DNA of 64,000 nucleotides from Streptomyces sp. NBC_00078. GTDB taxonomy: Bacteria; Actinomycetota; Actinomycetes; Streptomycetales; Streptomycetaceae. Location: NCBI RefSeq assembly GCF_026343335.1, contig NZ_JAPELX010000001.1:992001-1056000 (forward strand). The letters run 5' to 3'. The number at the start of each line of letters is the position of its first letter. Position 1 is the stretch's first letter. The notes under the pieces were generated by a model. It was not told the DNA's origin, made no database searches, and saw nothing but the letters and a program-made list of their open reading frames with translations. Positions 28,120 to 38,192 of this stretch are shown here, one piece after another. A program made the position numbers and the translations under genes.

Positions 28120-28336
28120 GACTCGGTGCCGTAGCCGCCAGCAGGTGAGCACTTTCATCGCCTGAAGCACGTGACTTCTGAGGTCAGACCGTGCCCCTGC
28201 TGGTCGGCCGGGAGGCCAGACCGTTGATGGGGTGGCGTGCCCGCCGGGCAGTGGGGCGTGAGCACTGGATCCATTAGGCCGCGTGCCGTGCCTTCCGCAG
28301 GCTGCCAGGAGCGAAGTACCGGACTGGGAGGACGAG
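28120..28336 (+). ncRNA. Candidate bridge RNA region of the IS110 element
   Basis: Roughly 200 bases of structured non-coding sequence precede the transposase. Several hairpins are visible, such as GGCC-GGGA-GGCC near 28205 and GTGCCCG/CGGGCA near 28238. In IS110-group elements the non-coding left end encodes the bridge RNA that pairs with donor and target DNA. Assignment is by position and structure only. Confidence 0.35.
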
Positions 28337-29563
28337 TTGCTACTGATCGGCGATGACTGGGCCGAAGACCACCACGACGTCGAGATCCAGGACGAGGCAG
28401 GCCGGAAACTGGCCGCGGTGAGGCTGCCCGAGGGCGTGGAGGGGATCGCGAAGCTGCACGAGCTCCTCGCGAAGCACGGCGGCGAGGGCCTGGAAGCCGC
28501 CGGGGTGGTGGTCGGGATCGAGACCGACCGCGGTTCGTGGGTGCAGGCACTGATCGCTTCCGGCTACCAGGTCTACGCCATCAACCCCCGGCAGGTCGCC
28601 CGGTTCAAGGAGCGCTATGCCTCCTCCGGGGCCAAGAGCGACAAAGGCGACGCGCACGCGCTGGCGGACATGGTCCGCATCGACCGGGCCCAGCTGCGGC
28701 CGGTGGCCGGGGACAGCGAGCAGGCGCAGGCCGTCAAGGTCGTCGCCCGCGCTCACCAGACCCTGATCTGGGAACGCACCCGCACCTTCCAGCGGCTGCG
28801 CAGCACGCTGCGCGAGTACTTTCCCGCCGCGCTGAACGCCTACGCGGACCTCACCCTGACCAGCACGGACGCCCTGGAACTGCTGATCAAGGCTCCCAGC
28901 CCGCAGGCCGGGGCGAAGCTGACCCGCACCCAGATCACCGCTGTCCTGGCCCGCGCCCGACGGCACAACCGGGACGCGAAAGCAGCCACGATCGTCACCG
29001 CGCTGCGTGAACGGCAGCTCGGCCTGCCCGAGCCGGTCACGGCTGCCTACGCGGCCACCGCCACCGCCCACGCGAAGCTGCTGATCGCCCTGAACGAGCA
29101 GATAGCCGGCCTGGAAGGGCAGGTGAAGGCGCATTTTCTGAAGCACCCGGACGCTGAGATCTACCTCTCGATGCCCGGCATCGCGGAGATCACGGGCGCC
29201 CGGGTACTCGCCGAGTTCGGAGACGACCCCTCCCGCTACGCCGGCGCGAAGGCCCGCAAAAACTACGCCGGCACCAGCCCGATCACCCGGGCCTCCGGCA
29301 AGAGCCACACCGTCCAGGCCCGCTACGTCCGCAACAACCGCCTCGCCGACGCGTTGCAGACCCAGGCATTCTCGGCCCTGCGGGCCTCGCCCGGCGCCCG
29401 CCGCTACTACGACAGGCAACGCGCTCGCGAGGCCGGTTACAACCCGGCCCTGCGACAGGTAGGCAACCGCCTCGTCGGCGTTCTCCACGGATGCCTCAAG
29501 ACCCGCACCCTCTACGACGAAGCGACCGCCTGGTCGCACCACGCCCACACCCCTGCCACTTGA
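28337..29563 (+). CDS. IS110-family transposase/recombinase
   Basis: This DEDD-type recombinase of 408 residues has an N-terminal RuvC-like domain: first acidic residues in LIGDDWAEDHHDVEI, then GIETDRGSWV and the D-x-x-D pair in KSDKGDAHALADMV. A helical linker and the C-terminal transposase_20 domain (YLSMPGIAEITGARVLAEFGD, YAGTSPITRASGKS with the catalytic Ser) follow. The TTG at 28337 after GGGAGGACGAG gives the usual MLLIGDDWAEDHHD start. An ATG at 28283 in frame would add 18 residues. No frameshift, so the element may be active. Confidence 0.9.
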   Translation: MLLIGDDWAEDHHDVEIQDEAGRKLAAVRLPEGVEGIAKLHELLAKHGGEGLEAAGVVVGIETDRGSWVQALIASGYQVYAINPRQVARFKERYASSGAKSDKGDAHALADMVRIDRAQLRPVAGDSEQAQAVKVVARAHQTLIWERTRTFQRLRSTLREYFPAALNAYADLTLTSTDALELLIKAPSPQAGAKLTRTQITAVLARARRHNRDAKAATIVTALRERQLGLPEPVTAAYAATATAHAKLLIALNEQIAGLEGQVKAHFLKHPDAEIYLSMPGIAEITGARVLAEFGDDPSRYAGAKARKNYAGTSPITRASGKSHTVQARYVRNNRLADALQTQAFSALRASPGARRYYDRQRAREAGYNPALRQVGNRLVGVLHGCLKTRTLYDEATAWSHHAHTPAT

Positions 29564-29671
29564 CCTCAAACGACATGGGGTGTCTGACCTCTCCTTCCCA
29601 CCGCGCAGGCGGCACCGTCATTCGGGTGACCGTGGTCGCAACGGTTGTCCGTACGCGTACCCGGAGTGACG

Positions 29672-31003
29672 ATGTCCCCAGCCGCATCGCCTTCCGGGGA
29701 GGCCGGGTTGACCGATCCTTGGGTGGCCCTCGAACCGGGGGCCGACCCTGCCGAGCACGCGCGGATGCTGCGTCGCGCGCACGAGATGTTCACCGAGGTG
29801 GGCACGGTGGCCCGGCCGGTGCGTTCGGTGGTGGCCGAGTCGTGGCGGCGTTCAGCGCGGGCCGGCGTGGGGCCCGACGGCACGGCGAGTGTGGAGCTCG
29901 CGGACGGTGACCTCGGCGCCTACCGGGCCGAGCATCCGTTGGCGCGGGTGATGCCGTTGTTCCGTGAGCTGATGGGGACGTTCGCCGCCGACGGGGAGCA
30001 TCTGCTCGCGGTGTGCGACGCGCACGGCAGGCTGCTGTGGGTCGAAGGGCATCCGGCCACCCGCCGGAACGCGGGGCGGATGAACTTCGTGCCGGGTGCC
30101 CGGTGGGCGGAGACGGCGATGGGGACCAACGCGCCGGGGACCGCGGTCGCCGTCGACCGGCCCGTGCAGGTCTTCGCGGCCGAGCATTTCGCCCGGCGCG
30201 TGCAGCCGTGGACGTGCGCGGCGGCTCCGGTGCACGATCCGCGCACCGGGCGGGTGCTCGGTGCCGTGGACATCACCGGCGGGGACGGGCTCGCGCATCC
30301 GCACAGCCTGGGCTTCGTACAGGCCGTCGCCCGGGCCGCCGAGTCCCAGCTGGCGCTGCTCGTCCCTGAGCGGCCCGCCGCCGACACGCCCGAGCTGACG
30401 GCGCTGGGCCGCGACGAGGCGCAGCTTCTGTCCGGCGGGCGCAGGGTCAGGCTCAGCCGCCGGCACAGCGAGATCCTCGTGCTTCTCACACGTCACCCCG
30501 AGGGGCTGACCGGCGACGAGCTGCTGTGCGCGCTGTACGAGGACGAATCGGTGACGCCGGTGACGTTGCGCGCCGAACTGGCCAGGCTGCGCAGGGTGCT
30601 GGGTCCGGGTCTGCTGTCCTCGCGGCCCTACCGGCTGGCGGTTCCCGTCGAGTGCGATGTGGCTGTCGTGGAGCGGCGGCTGGAGAGCGGAGCGGTCACG
30701 GCGGCCGCGACGGCGTATGCAGGGCCGTTGCTGCCGGGTTCCCAGGCCCCGGCGGTGGTGCGGCTCAGGCACCGCCTCGCCGACGGCCTCCGTACGGCTC
30801 TGATCGCCCGGCGCGATCCCGACCTGTTGGCCGACTGGGCGCACACGCCGTGGGGCGAGGACGACCTCGACGTATGGCGGGCACTCGCCGCGGTCCGGCC
30901 GACGGCTGCGGTCCGGGCGCGCCTGACCGCGCTGGAGGACGAGTTGGCGGCACCGGCCGACCGGCCCGCCGCCACAGGCCGCCGGGGAGCCGCGCCGGCG
31001 TAG
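29672..31003 (+). CDS. GAF-domain transcriptional regulator (AcoR-like)
   Basis: This 443-residue cytoplasmic regulator has an N-terminal helical part (VVAESWRRSARAGV) and a GAF domain of the acetoin-regulator type at about 80-230 (DAHGRLLWVEGH, ARWAETAMGTNAPGTAVAVD, FARRVQPWTCAAAPVHDPRTG). No sigma54 AAA domain follows. The C-terminal part contains a winged-helix-like region (RLSRRHSEILVLLTRHPEGLTGDELLCALY). The aldehyde dehydrogenase starts 113 bases downstream in the same direction, the usual arrangement in actinobacteria, so it probably activates that gene in response to an aldehyde or alcohol. The ATG at 29672 is preferred over an upstream TTG. Confidence 0.88.
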   Translation: MSPAASPSGEAGLTDPWVALEPGADPAEHARMLRRAHEMFTEVGTVARPVRSVVAESWRRSARAGVGPDGTASVELADGDLGAYRAEHPLARVMPLFRELMGTFAADGEHLLAVCDAHGRLLWVEGHPATRRNAGRMNFVPGARWAETAMGTNAPGTAVAVDRPVQVFAAEHFARRVQPWTCAAAPVHDPRTGRVLGAVDITGGDGLAHPHSLGFVQAVARAAESQLALLVPERPAADTPELTALGRDEAQLLSGGRRVRLSRRHSEILVLLTRHPEGLTGDELLCALYEDESVTPVTLRAELARLRRVLGPGLLSSRPYRLAVPVECDVAVVERRLESGAVTAAATAYAGPLLPGSQAPAVVRLRHRLADGLRTALIARRDPDLLADWAHTPWGEDDLDVWRALAAVRPTAAVRARLTALEDELAAPADRPAATGRRGAAPA

Positions 31004-31116
31004 CGAGCGCGCGGGCCCGTCCCGGCATTCACGCAACGTAGTTGCAACGTCGCCGTCCCTAGCCTCCCGACGGGAGCTGCCCACGGCGGGCCGCTCTTCG
31101 AAGGAGGCAGGCCAGC

Positions 31117-32640
<1,524 letters not shown>

Positions 32641-32650
32641 AGCCGCAAGT

Positions 32651-32687
32651 CGGTTGCCTGGAGGCAGCGTTGTGCTCCAGGCAACCG
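32651..32687 (+). terminator. Strong hairpin terminator after the aldehyde dehydrogenase
   Basis: A perfect 13-bp stem (CGGTTGCCTGGAG with CTCCAGGCAACCG) encloses an 11-base loop, ten bases after the stop. There is no U-run, as is usual in Streptomyces. Confidence 0.88.
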
Positions 32688-32763
32688 GACACGGCAGGCG
32701 AAGGCGCATCGATGACGGGTCCTGCAACCCGCATCGCCATCGTCACCCAGTCCGCACCGGAGG

Positions 32764-33045
32764 TCAGTCGACTCGCTCCGGGTCCGCGGTGATCGTCGTT
32801 CCCGTGGTCACGTGTGCCTCGCCGGCCCAGGACGGCGGCTCGACGGACGGATCGACGGCGTCATCGCTTTCGGTGATGTCGCTGTTCTCCGGGAGGCCGC
32901 CGTTCACTGCGCCCGTCTTCTCGGTGGAGTCGTTGTTGCCGTCACTCTCCTTTTGCCGACTCTTCAAGGCGAGTTCCCTGGCCCTCTTCTCGGAGTGCAG
33001 CCTCATCTCGGCCTCTGTCCGGTTCTCGAACACTGTTGTCTCCAT
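32764..33045 (-). CDS. Small acidic hypothetical protein, downstream of the cupin remnant
   Basis: This 93-residue hydrophilic protein begins METTVFENRTEAEMRLHSEK then RARELALKSRQKE, a likely charged helix. An acidic, probably disordered tail follows (TEKTGAVNGGLPENSDITES, WAGEAHVTTG). No family was recognised. Its ATG lies one base after the stop of the cupin remnant at 33047, on the same strand. It was therefore probably the second gene of an operon driven by the ECF-type promoter at 33279-33305. No good ribosome-binding site is visible, so it probably depended on translational coupling. Confidence 0.55.
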   Translation of the reverse strand: METTVFENRTEAEMRLHSEKRARELALKSRQKESDGNNDSTEKTGAVNGGLPENSDITESDDAVDPSVEPPSWAGEAHVTTGTTITADPERVD

Positions 33046-33046
33046 G

Positions 33047-33192
33047 TCAGTTCGTGGGGTCCGGTGCGCGCACGTGGCCCGCTGGGCCAGTTCGCCCTCG
33101 CTGCATCACCTTCGCCGCCGTCCTATGGACCTCCGATGGACGTCCGAAGGCGGCTGACCACCGGTCCCGCCCTCCGAGTCCTTGTGCGACAC
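33047..33192 (-). pseudogene. Deleted remnant of a third cupin paralogue
   Basis: From a GTG at 33192 (GGAGGTG upstream) the minus strand reads MSHKDSEGGTGGQ, matching the MSDKDSAQGTGVQ start of the intact cupin at 50646. It then continues in another frame with TAAKVMQR (cf. TAAKMLQ) and ends HVRAPDPTN, matching HLRAPRPTG at that cupin's end. About 100 residues, the whole double-stranded beta helix, are deleted and the frame is broken. The copy has kept its own ECF-type promoter upstream. Confidence 0.8.
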
Positions 33193-33278
33193 CGTGCTGC
33201 ACCTCCACAGGTCCACCCGGAACGCGGTTACGGCGACCGCTGGACATTCCGCGGCTCACACACCCGTTTTGAAGTGAT

Positions 33279-33305
33279 GACCGGGGACCCGATGGTTCTG
33301 TGACA
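33279..33305 (-). promoter_or_regulatory. ECF41-type promoter (cupin remnant and small gene)
   Basis: On the minus strand TGTCACA is at 33305-33299 and GGTC at 33282-33279, with 16 bases between. The -35 box overlaps a perfect TGTGACA-G-TGTCACA palindrome. The -10 ends 87 bases before the GTG of the cupin remnant. Confidence 0.8.
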
Positions 33306-33624
33306 GTGTCACAACATTGGCAGCCGCGACACCAGCCGTTGGGGAAAGCGGATCCGCGCCGAGTGCGATGGGATGTGGCCGAGGTCGAGTGCAGATGCTG
33401 CTGCTCGTCCAGATGCGGCAGAATCGCCGCGAACACTGGACGGCGTCCGACCCGACGCAGCAAGAGTCGGCCGACGGCTCCTCACCGAGTCGTCTCCGCG
33501 CACAGCTGACGGCTTCCAGTGGCTCTCGTTGTCGTCGCGGACCCACTTGCGCATCGTCTGGAGAGAGAGAACCGGGTTCCGGCCGACGTCCGTTCGCAAT
33601 TCCGGAGGTCGCTCCAGTCGCGGA
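33306..33624. other. Intergenic region without a supported gene
   Basis: This stretch between the promoter at 33279 and the end of the LuxR gene is open in several frames by GC bias, but none has protein-like sequence or a ribosome-binding site. It contains the outer half of the TGTGACA/TGTCACA palindrome only. Confidence 0.5.
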
Positions 33625-36399
33625 TCAGGCCGATGCGGCCTCGGCTTCGAACTGGATGGCAGAGATCTCCCGGCGGGAGGAGATGCCGAGCTTCGAGAAC
33701 ACCTTGCGGAGGTGCCATTCGACGGTGTGCCGGCTGATGAACAACTGGGCACCGATCTCGGGGTTGGTGAGCCCTTTCCCGGCGAGCCGGGCGATCTGCG
33801 CCTCCTGCGAGGTGAGAGCCGTTGGGGTCGCGACCGCGTGGCTGCGAACCTTGGCCCCCGTGGCCTGCAACTCGCCTCGCGCGCGTTCGGCGAACGCCTG
33901 CGCCCCGAACCGGCTGAACATCTCGTGTGCGACGTCCAGTTGGGAACGGGCGTCGACGCGTCGGTCCTCGCGCCGCAACCACTCCCCGTACAGGAGATGC
34001 GCACGGGCTAGTTCCATGCGGACCCGAGTCCGGCCGAGCCGCTCGATCGACTCACGGTGGAGACGCTCCGCCGCTTCCCCCTCGCTGAGCAACGCCCGCG
34101 AGCGAGCTTCCACGCCCAGCGCCCAGTCCGTGCCGCTGGCTCGCGTCGCCTCCGAGAGCCGCTCCAGCGCGTCGGCGGCCGACGCGGGTGAACCACTCCG
34201 TACGGCCGCCTCGATCAGCTCGACCAGGCCCCATCGCGGCGAGGCGATCTCCCGCTGCTCGGCCGCTGCCTCCTGGGCCGCAGCCAGCGCCTGCGCATAC
34301 TGGCCGAGCGCGTTGCAGAGCACCGCCTCGTACCAGCGTGTCATGGTGACAGTGGCCCCCTGGCCTCGCGGCACTGCCTCGCCCAGGGCCGCGTCGATCA
34401 ACCTGCGGGTCTCACCCGCGCGACCACGCCAGACAGCCAGGCCGAGAGGGCCAAGACGTGCCGAGTTGCTGTTGCCGGTTGCCGCGCACACCGCTTCGGT
34501 CTCCTCGATCAGCGACTCGGCCGCCGCCAGCTCCCCGGCCATGAGGTGCACGAATGCGCGGGAGTCGAGTGCGTCGGGGAGCGCGCTCAGCGCTCCGGCC
34601 TCGCGGGTGACCCTCACATGACGCGTCGCGGCCACGTGCCAGCGCTCGTCGTCCCACAGATCCGAGGCGATGAAGGAGCCGAACCAGAGCCGCCGCAGCT
34701 GCTCGTGTACGGGGAGCCGCTCGTCGCAGAGCGCTTCGAGTGCCCGCTCCATCATCGGCGCCGAGGCCGGGTACCCCTCGGTGAATCGCACGGCGAGGGC
34801 ATCCAGCACCATGTCGGACACCTGTGGCTGCGGTGCGGGCGGTGCCTCACGGGCAGCCTCGCCCACCTCCAGCAGTCCTGGGCCACGGGCCAGACGGCCG
34901 GCGAATATCGCCGCTTCGACGGCGTCCAGGTAGGTCCCACGAGCGAGTGCGACATCGTCGAGCCGGCCGAACCGGCGAGCGGCGGCGAGCAGCAGCTGCG
35001 GGGCCTCGCCGCCGCGGTTCTGGGCGAACGCGATCCCGGCGCGCAGCACCTCGATCCGCGCGCGGCCCAGTTCGTCGAGGGGTCCGGCCGCCGCCGTGGC
35101 GAGGAGGGTGACAGCAGGCTCGAACGCCCCGGCGTGGAGTTTCGCCTGTGCTGCGTCCACCGCGCGCTGTGCGCGTCGCGCGGGATCCTGGGTCAGCGCG
35201 GTCGCACGCTGGAGGAGCGCGGCTGCCGCGGCGATGCCGCCGCGTGCCTGGGCTCGGCCCGCGGAGTGCTCCAGTTCCGCGGCCACTGTCTCGTCGGGCC
35301 CCGAGGCGGCTTCGGCCAGGTGCCAGGCACGGCGGTCGGGGTCGAGCCGGGCATCGGTGGCGTCGGCCAGCGCCTTGTGCACCTCTCGGCGTTCGCTCGG
35401 GCCCGCCGCTCGATAGGCGGCCGAGCGCACCAGCGGGTGCCGGAACCGCACCCGGTTGCCGAGGGTGATCAGGTCCATCGCACCTTCGTGCGACGCGGCG
35501 GTGTCGGCGTCGATCCCGAGGCGCCCGGCCGCGTGCCTCAGCAGGGTCACGTCGCCCAGCGGTTCGGCGGCGGCGATGACCAGCAGGCGTCGGGTCTCGG
35601 CCGGAAGAGCCTGGACGCGGCGGAGGAACCCCTGCTCGATCTGGCTCGACAACGGCCATGCGTCCGGACGCTCGAAGTCTCCGTCCATCTCCGCCGCGGT
35701 CAACCCGCGCGGCAGCTCGAGCAGGGCCAGCGGGTTGCCGCGTGACTCGGCGACTATCCGGTCGCGCACTCGTTCGTCGAGCGGACCGGTGACGACCAAG
35801 TCGAGCAGGGTCCGGGAGTCGCGCTCGGTCAGTCCTGTGACGGACAGCTCGGGAAGGCTGCCGAGAGCATGGCCGGCACTGGGTTCACGGACGGCGAAGA
35901 CGAGCACAACGGATTCTGCAAGCAGTCGGCGGGCCACGAACTCCAAGGTCAGCGCGGACGCCTTGTCCAGCCACTGCGCGTCGTCGACGAGGCAGATCAG
36001 CGGCTGGTCACCTCCGGCGTCCGCGATGAGACTCAGAGTGGCCAGACCCACGAGGAACCGGTCGGGCGCGGCACCGGCGCGTAGACCGAAGGCCGTGCCG
36101 AGCGCATCACGCTGAGGCTCGGGCAGCTGGTCGAGACCTGTGAGCAGAGGAGCGCAGAGCTGGTGCAGACCGGCGTAGGAGAGTTCCATCTCGGACTGGA
36201 CGCCGGCCGCTCTGATGGTGCGGCATCCGGTCGCACGGGCGAGGAGATGTCTCAGCAGCTCGGTCTTGCCGATCCCGGGCTCACCGCGCAGGACCAGGAC
36301 ACCGCTGCGCCCGGCTCTGGCACCTGCCACGAGATCGTCGAGGGCCGCGCATTCGTTCTCCCTGCCGAGAAGCCCGGCCCGTGAACCGTGCCTCGCCAT
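33625..36399 (-). CDS. LAL-type LuxR family ATPase regulator 1
   Basis: This 924-residue large ATP-binding LuxR regulator has a Walker A GEPGIGKTELL near residue 40, a Walker B region LICLVDDAQWLD near 135 and a long helical, TPR-like central part. The C-terminal LuxR helix-turn-helix reads LTSQEAQIARLAGKGLTNPE, then IGAQLFISRHTVEWHLRKVF. It is cytoplasmic and usually activates a nearby pathway in response to a small ligand. It is a clear paralogue of the LuxR gene at 43647-46418, sharing domain boundaries and most motifs. The ATG has GGGAG upstream. Its target is unknown, but it flanks the ECF-promoter gene cluster. Confidence 0.93.
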   Translation of the reverse strand: MARHGSRAGLLGRENECAALDDLVAGARAGRSGVLVLRGEPGIGKTELLRHLLARATGCRTIRAAGVQSEMELSYAGLHQLCAPLLTGLDQLPEPQRDALGTAFGLRAGAAPDRFLVGLATLSLIADAGGDQPLICLVDDAQWLDKASALTLEFVARRLLAESVVLVFAVREPSAGHALGSLPELSVTGLTERDSRTLLDLVVTGPLDERVRDRIVAESRGNPLALLELPRGLTAAEMDGDFERPDAWPLSSQIEQGFLRRVQALPAETRRLLVIAAAEPLGDVTLLRHAAGRLGIDADTAASHEGAMDLITLGNRVRFRHPLVRSAAYRAAGPSERREVHKALADATDARLDPDRRAWHLAEAASGPDETVAAELEHSAGRAQARGGIAAAAALLQRATALTQDPARRAQRAVDAAQAKLHAGAFEPAVTLLATAAAGPLDELGRARIEVLRAGIAFAQNRGGEAPQLLLAAARRFGRLDDVALARGTYLDAVEAAIFAGRLARGPGLLEVGEAAREAPPAPQPQVSDMVLDALAVRFTEGYPASAPMMERALEALCDERLPVHEQLRRLWFGSFIASDLWDDERWHVAATRHVRVTREAGALSALPDALDSRAFVHLMAGELAAAESLIEETEAVCAATGNSNSARLGPLGLAVWRGRAGETRRLIDAALGEAVPRGQGATVTMTRWYEAVLCNALGQYAQALAAAQEAAAEQREIASPRWGLVELIEAAVRSGSPASAADALERLSEATRASGTDWALGVEARSRALLSEGEAAERLHRESIERLGRTRVRMELARAHLLYGEWLRREDRRVDARSQLDVAHEMFSRFGAQAFAERARGELQATGAKVRSHAVATPTALTSQEAQIARLAGKGLTNPEIGAQLFISRHTVEWHLRKVFSKLGISSRREISAIQFEAEAASA

Positions 36400-36875
36400 G
36401 GCAGCTCCCTTGTCAGGACTCTTCGCTCGGTATGGTAATCCGTCCGTTGATCGCCACGTCCATGATCGACCGTGATGAGTCGGCTCGCCTGCGAGCTCGC
36501 AGAACGACTCAGCGGGCGCGTGCGCCCTGTGTGACGGTGTCGGTCACCGCGGGCCCGGAGGCTTGGCCACGGATCACCGCAGGACGGCCATGAAGTCACC
36601 GACGTCTCGCAAGGGCATGGTCGGCCGTCGCCGGGCCGTCGCCGGGCCTGTGCAGCGGCCTGCGGTACGGCCCCGCGGCCACTGCGGCGTCCGCCAGGTC
36701 CGGTGCGAACAGCCAACGGCACCGAGCGGTAGTGCGGATCGGCCGGATCGAACGCGCGCGAAATTGTCGTACGCCGCGGCCGAACGGCCGTCGAAGAGTG
36801 CGAGCAGGCCCTCGACCGGCTGCGCCATCACCGCGGCGAAAGGCAGACCGGGGAACAGCCGGTGGGCGCGCAGCG
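36400..36875. other. Intergenic region, possible degenerate coding traces
   Basis: No supported gene. The minus frame around 36860-36730 reads LFPGLPFAAVMAQPVEGLLA then LFDGRSAAAYDNFARV, which looks protein-like but has neither start nor recognisable family. It may be another remnant. The part next to 36399 must carry the LuxR promoter. Confidence 0.4.
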
Positions 36876-36902
36876 TGTCACACCTGCGCCCCTCGCCTTG
36901 TC
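36876..36902 (+). promoter_or_regulatory. ECF41-type promoter of cupin 1
   Basis: TGTCACA at 36876-36882, 16 bases, then TGTC at 36899-36902 (one base from the GGTC consensus). The GTG start is 42 bases further on. Confidence 0.75.
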
Positions 36903-36943
36903 TTGCTAGGGAAGCAACTTTGATCGGATGGAGGCGTGACACG

Positions 36944-37384
36944 GTGTTGGACAACGAAGCAATGAGCGGGGCCGACGAGCACGGGGCCCAGGACGGGACC
37001 GGGCCCAGGATGCTGGCGGACGTCAAGCCGCCCTTCGTGCCGGAGGGTGCTTCGGCGATGACCGTGGTGGTCGAGTGGCCTCCGGGACACCCCGGAACGC
37101 CACCGCACCGGCACTCGGGGCCGTGTTTCGGCTACGTCACCGAAGGCGCCGTCAGGTGGGAACTCGAAGGCGAGCCGGAGCGGGTGATCAAGGCCGGTGA
37201 GACGTTCTGGGAGCCGGGCGGTGACGTGATCCACTACCAGAACGGAAACGCCCTGCCGGACACGCCGGCCAAGTACGTCGTCATCATGCTGTGCGCGCCC
37301 GGCCGGCCGATGCTCACGCTGGTCGACGAGGAGGATCTGGAGAAGCGGTCCCACCTGCGCGCCCCCCGGCCTTCCGCCGACTGA
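36944..37384 (+). CDS. Cupin-domain protein 1
   Basis: This 146-residue single-domain cupin contains GHPGTPPHRHSGPCFGYVTEGAVRWELEGEPERVIKAG (two pieces of the beta barrel), with metal-ligand candidates His, His and Glu. FWEPGGDVIHYQNGNALPD follows, with the second-motif His. It lacks a signal peptide and probably acts as a small-molecule dioxygenase, isomerase or binding protein. The protein is about 60 percent identical by eye to the cupin at 50646. A GTG at 36944 after GATGGAGG is the likely start; an ATG at 36962 is possible. Both paralogues have an ECF41-type promoter. Confidence 0.88.
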   Translation: MLDNEAMSGADEHGAQDGTGPRMLADVKPPFVPEGASAMTVVVEWPPGHPGTPPHRHSGPCFGYVTEGAVRWELEGEPERVIKAGETFWEPGGDVIHYQNGNALPDTPAKYVVIMLCAPGRPMLTLVDEEDLEKRSHLRAPRPSAD

Positions 37385-37438
37385 ACCTCCGCCCGGAGAC
37401 GAGGAGTTCGCCGCCCCAGTTCTCGAAGGGGGCCACTG

Positions 37439-37800
37439 TGGCCGGTATCGGGCCGGTGCCACGCGGCACGACCGAGGTGCCGGTAGCACGCGACCGGGAA
37501 CCGGAGCTGCTTCGGTCGTACGTCGACCAGTTGCTCGGGCGCGGTGGGGTGCTGGTGCTGTCCGGGGAGCCGGGCGTCGGCAAGTCCGTGCTGCTGGATA
37601 CCGCAGCAACGGCGGCCGGTGCGCTGGTCCTGCGCTCCGACGGGTCTGGTTCCTCGCGGATCTGAGCTTCGCCGGGCTGAACCACCTACTCGAACCCCTG
37701 CCGCACGAGTACGGCGGTCTCGGCCCGGTGCACCGCGAGGCCCTGACCGTGGCGCTGGGCGGGGGTGCCGGTTCCCCGGTGGATCGGCTTCGACGAACCC
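37439..37800 (+). pseudogene. LuxR-family (LAL) regulator N-terminal remnant
   Basis: The fragment starts VAGIGPVPRGTTEVPVARDR then ELLRSYVDQLLGRGGVLVLS with a Walker A GEPGVGKSVLLD. Near 37650 the frame breaks; one frame on it continues FLADLSFAGLNHLLEPLPHE, then GLGPVHREALTVALGGGAGS and PVDRL before similarity stops. This is the ATPase start of a third LAL regulator, different in detail from the two complete ones. The rest of the protein, including the DNA-binding domain, is missing. Confidence 0.75.
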
Positions 37801-37929
37801 TCGCAGTGGTGCCCACCGGTACCGGGGAGTGCCACCTGGACATGGACGGAGCCTTCCACCAACTCCTGGGCGGCCCCGGTGAGTCGCTTCGGTAAAGGCC
37901 GTCCGAGCCGGACGGGCCGGCGCCGTACG

Positions 37930-38121
37930 AAGTCGCGGACCGACCCCGTCCTCGGCGCACAGACTCCCGCCCATCTCGAAGTACGGAAGGAGCGCGCCGA
38001 GGACGTCCGGGTGCGGATCGGCGACTGGATCACCCGGCTCGCCGGATCGGTGTGGTTCGTCTACGCAGGTGAAACGGACACCGGCGGGAACGCCGAGCGG
38101 GTGCCCACCGCCCCGGCCTGA
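37930..38121 (+). pseudogene. Probable DUF1003-type membrane protein fragment
   Basis: The frame ending at 38121 reads HLEVRKERAEDVRVRIGDWI then TRLAGSVWFVYAGETDTGGN. This resembles the start of the first membrane helix of DUF1003 proteins (dWItrlAGSm-FVY), but the rest is lost and the end is random. No start codon can be assigned. Confidence 0.45.
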
Positions 38122-38133
38122 GTCGCCGACGCA

Positions 38134-38160
38134 TGTCACATCGGCCCGGCCTGCGCGGTC
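38134..38160 (+). promoter_or_regulatory. ECF41-type promoter of the NADH dehydrogenase operon
   Basis: TGTCACA at 38134-38140, 16 bases, GGTC at 38157-38160. The ATG of the oxidoreductase is 33 bases downstream. Confidence 0.85.
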
Positions 38161-38192
38161 TACAGGGTGACGGACAACAAGCAGAGGCAGTC

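Larger units (their letters stand above)
28120..29580. mobile_element. IS110-family insertion sequence (ends approximate)
   Basis: IS110 elements lack terminal inverted repeats and target duplications, so the ends cannot be fixed from this copy alone. The left non-coding part probably begins just after the amidase stop, and the right end lies shortly after 29563. A direct repeat GTGAGCACT occurs at about 28145 and 28257. Confidence 0.7.

Noticed and set aside
33307..33313. Plus-strand TGTCACA in the palindrome near 33300
   Set aside because: Sixteen bases downstream there is CACC rather than GGTC and no plus-strand gene follows closely. Only the minus-strand reading makes a promoter.
36563..36943. 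Long upstream extension of the cupin 1 frame
   Set aside because: It would read through the ECF41-type promoter and has an Arg/Ser-rich translation. The GTG at 36944 has a ribosome-binding site and aligns with the paralogue.
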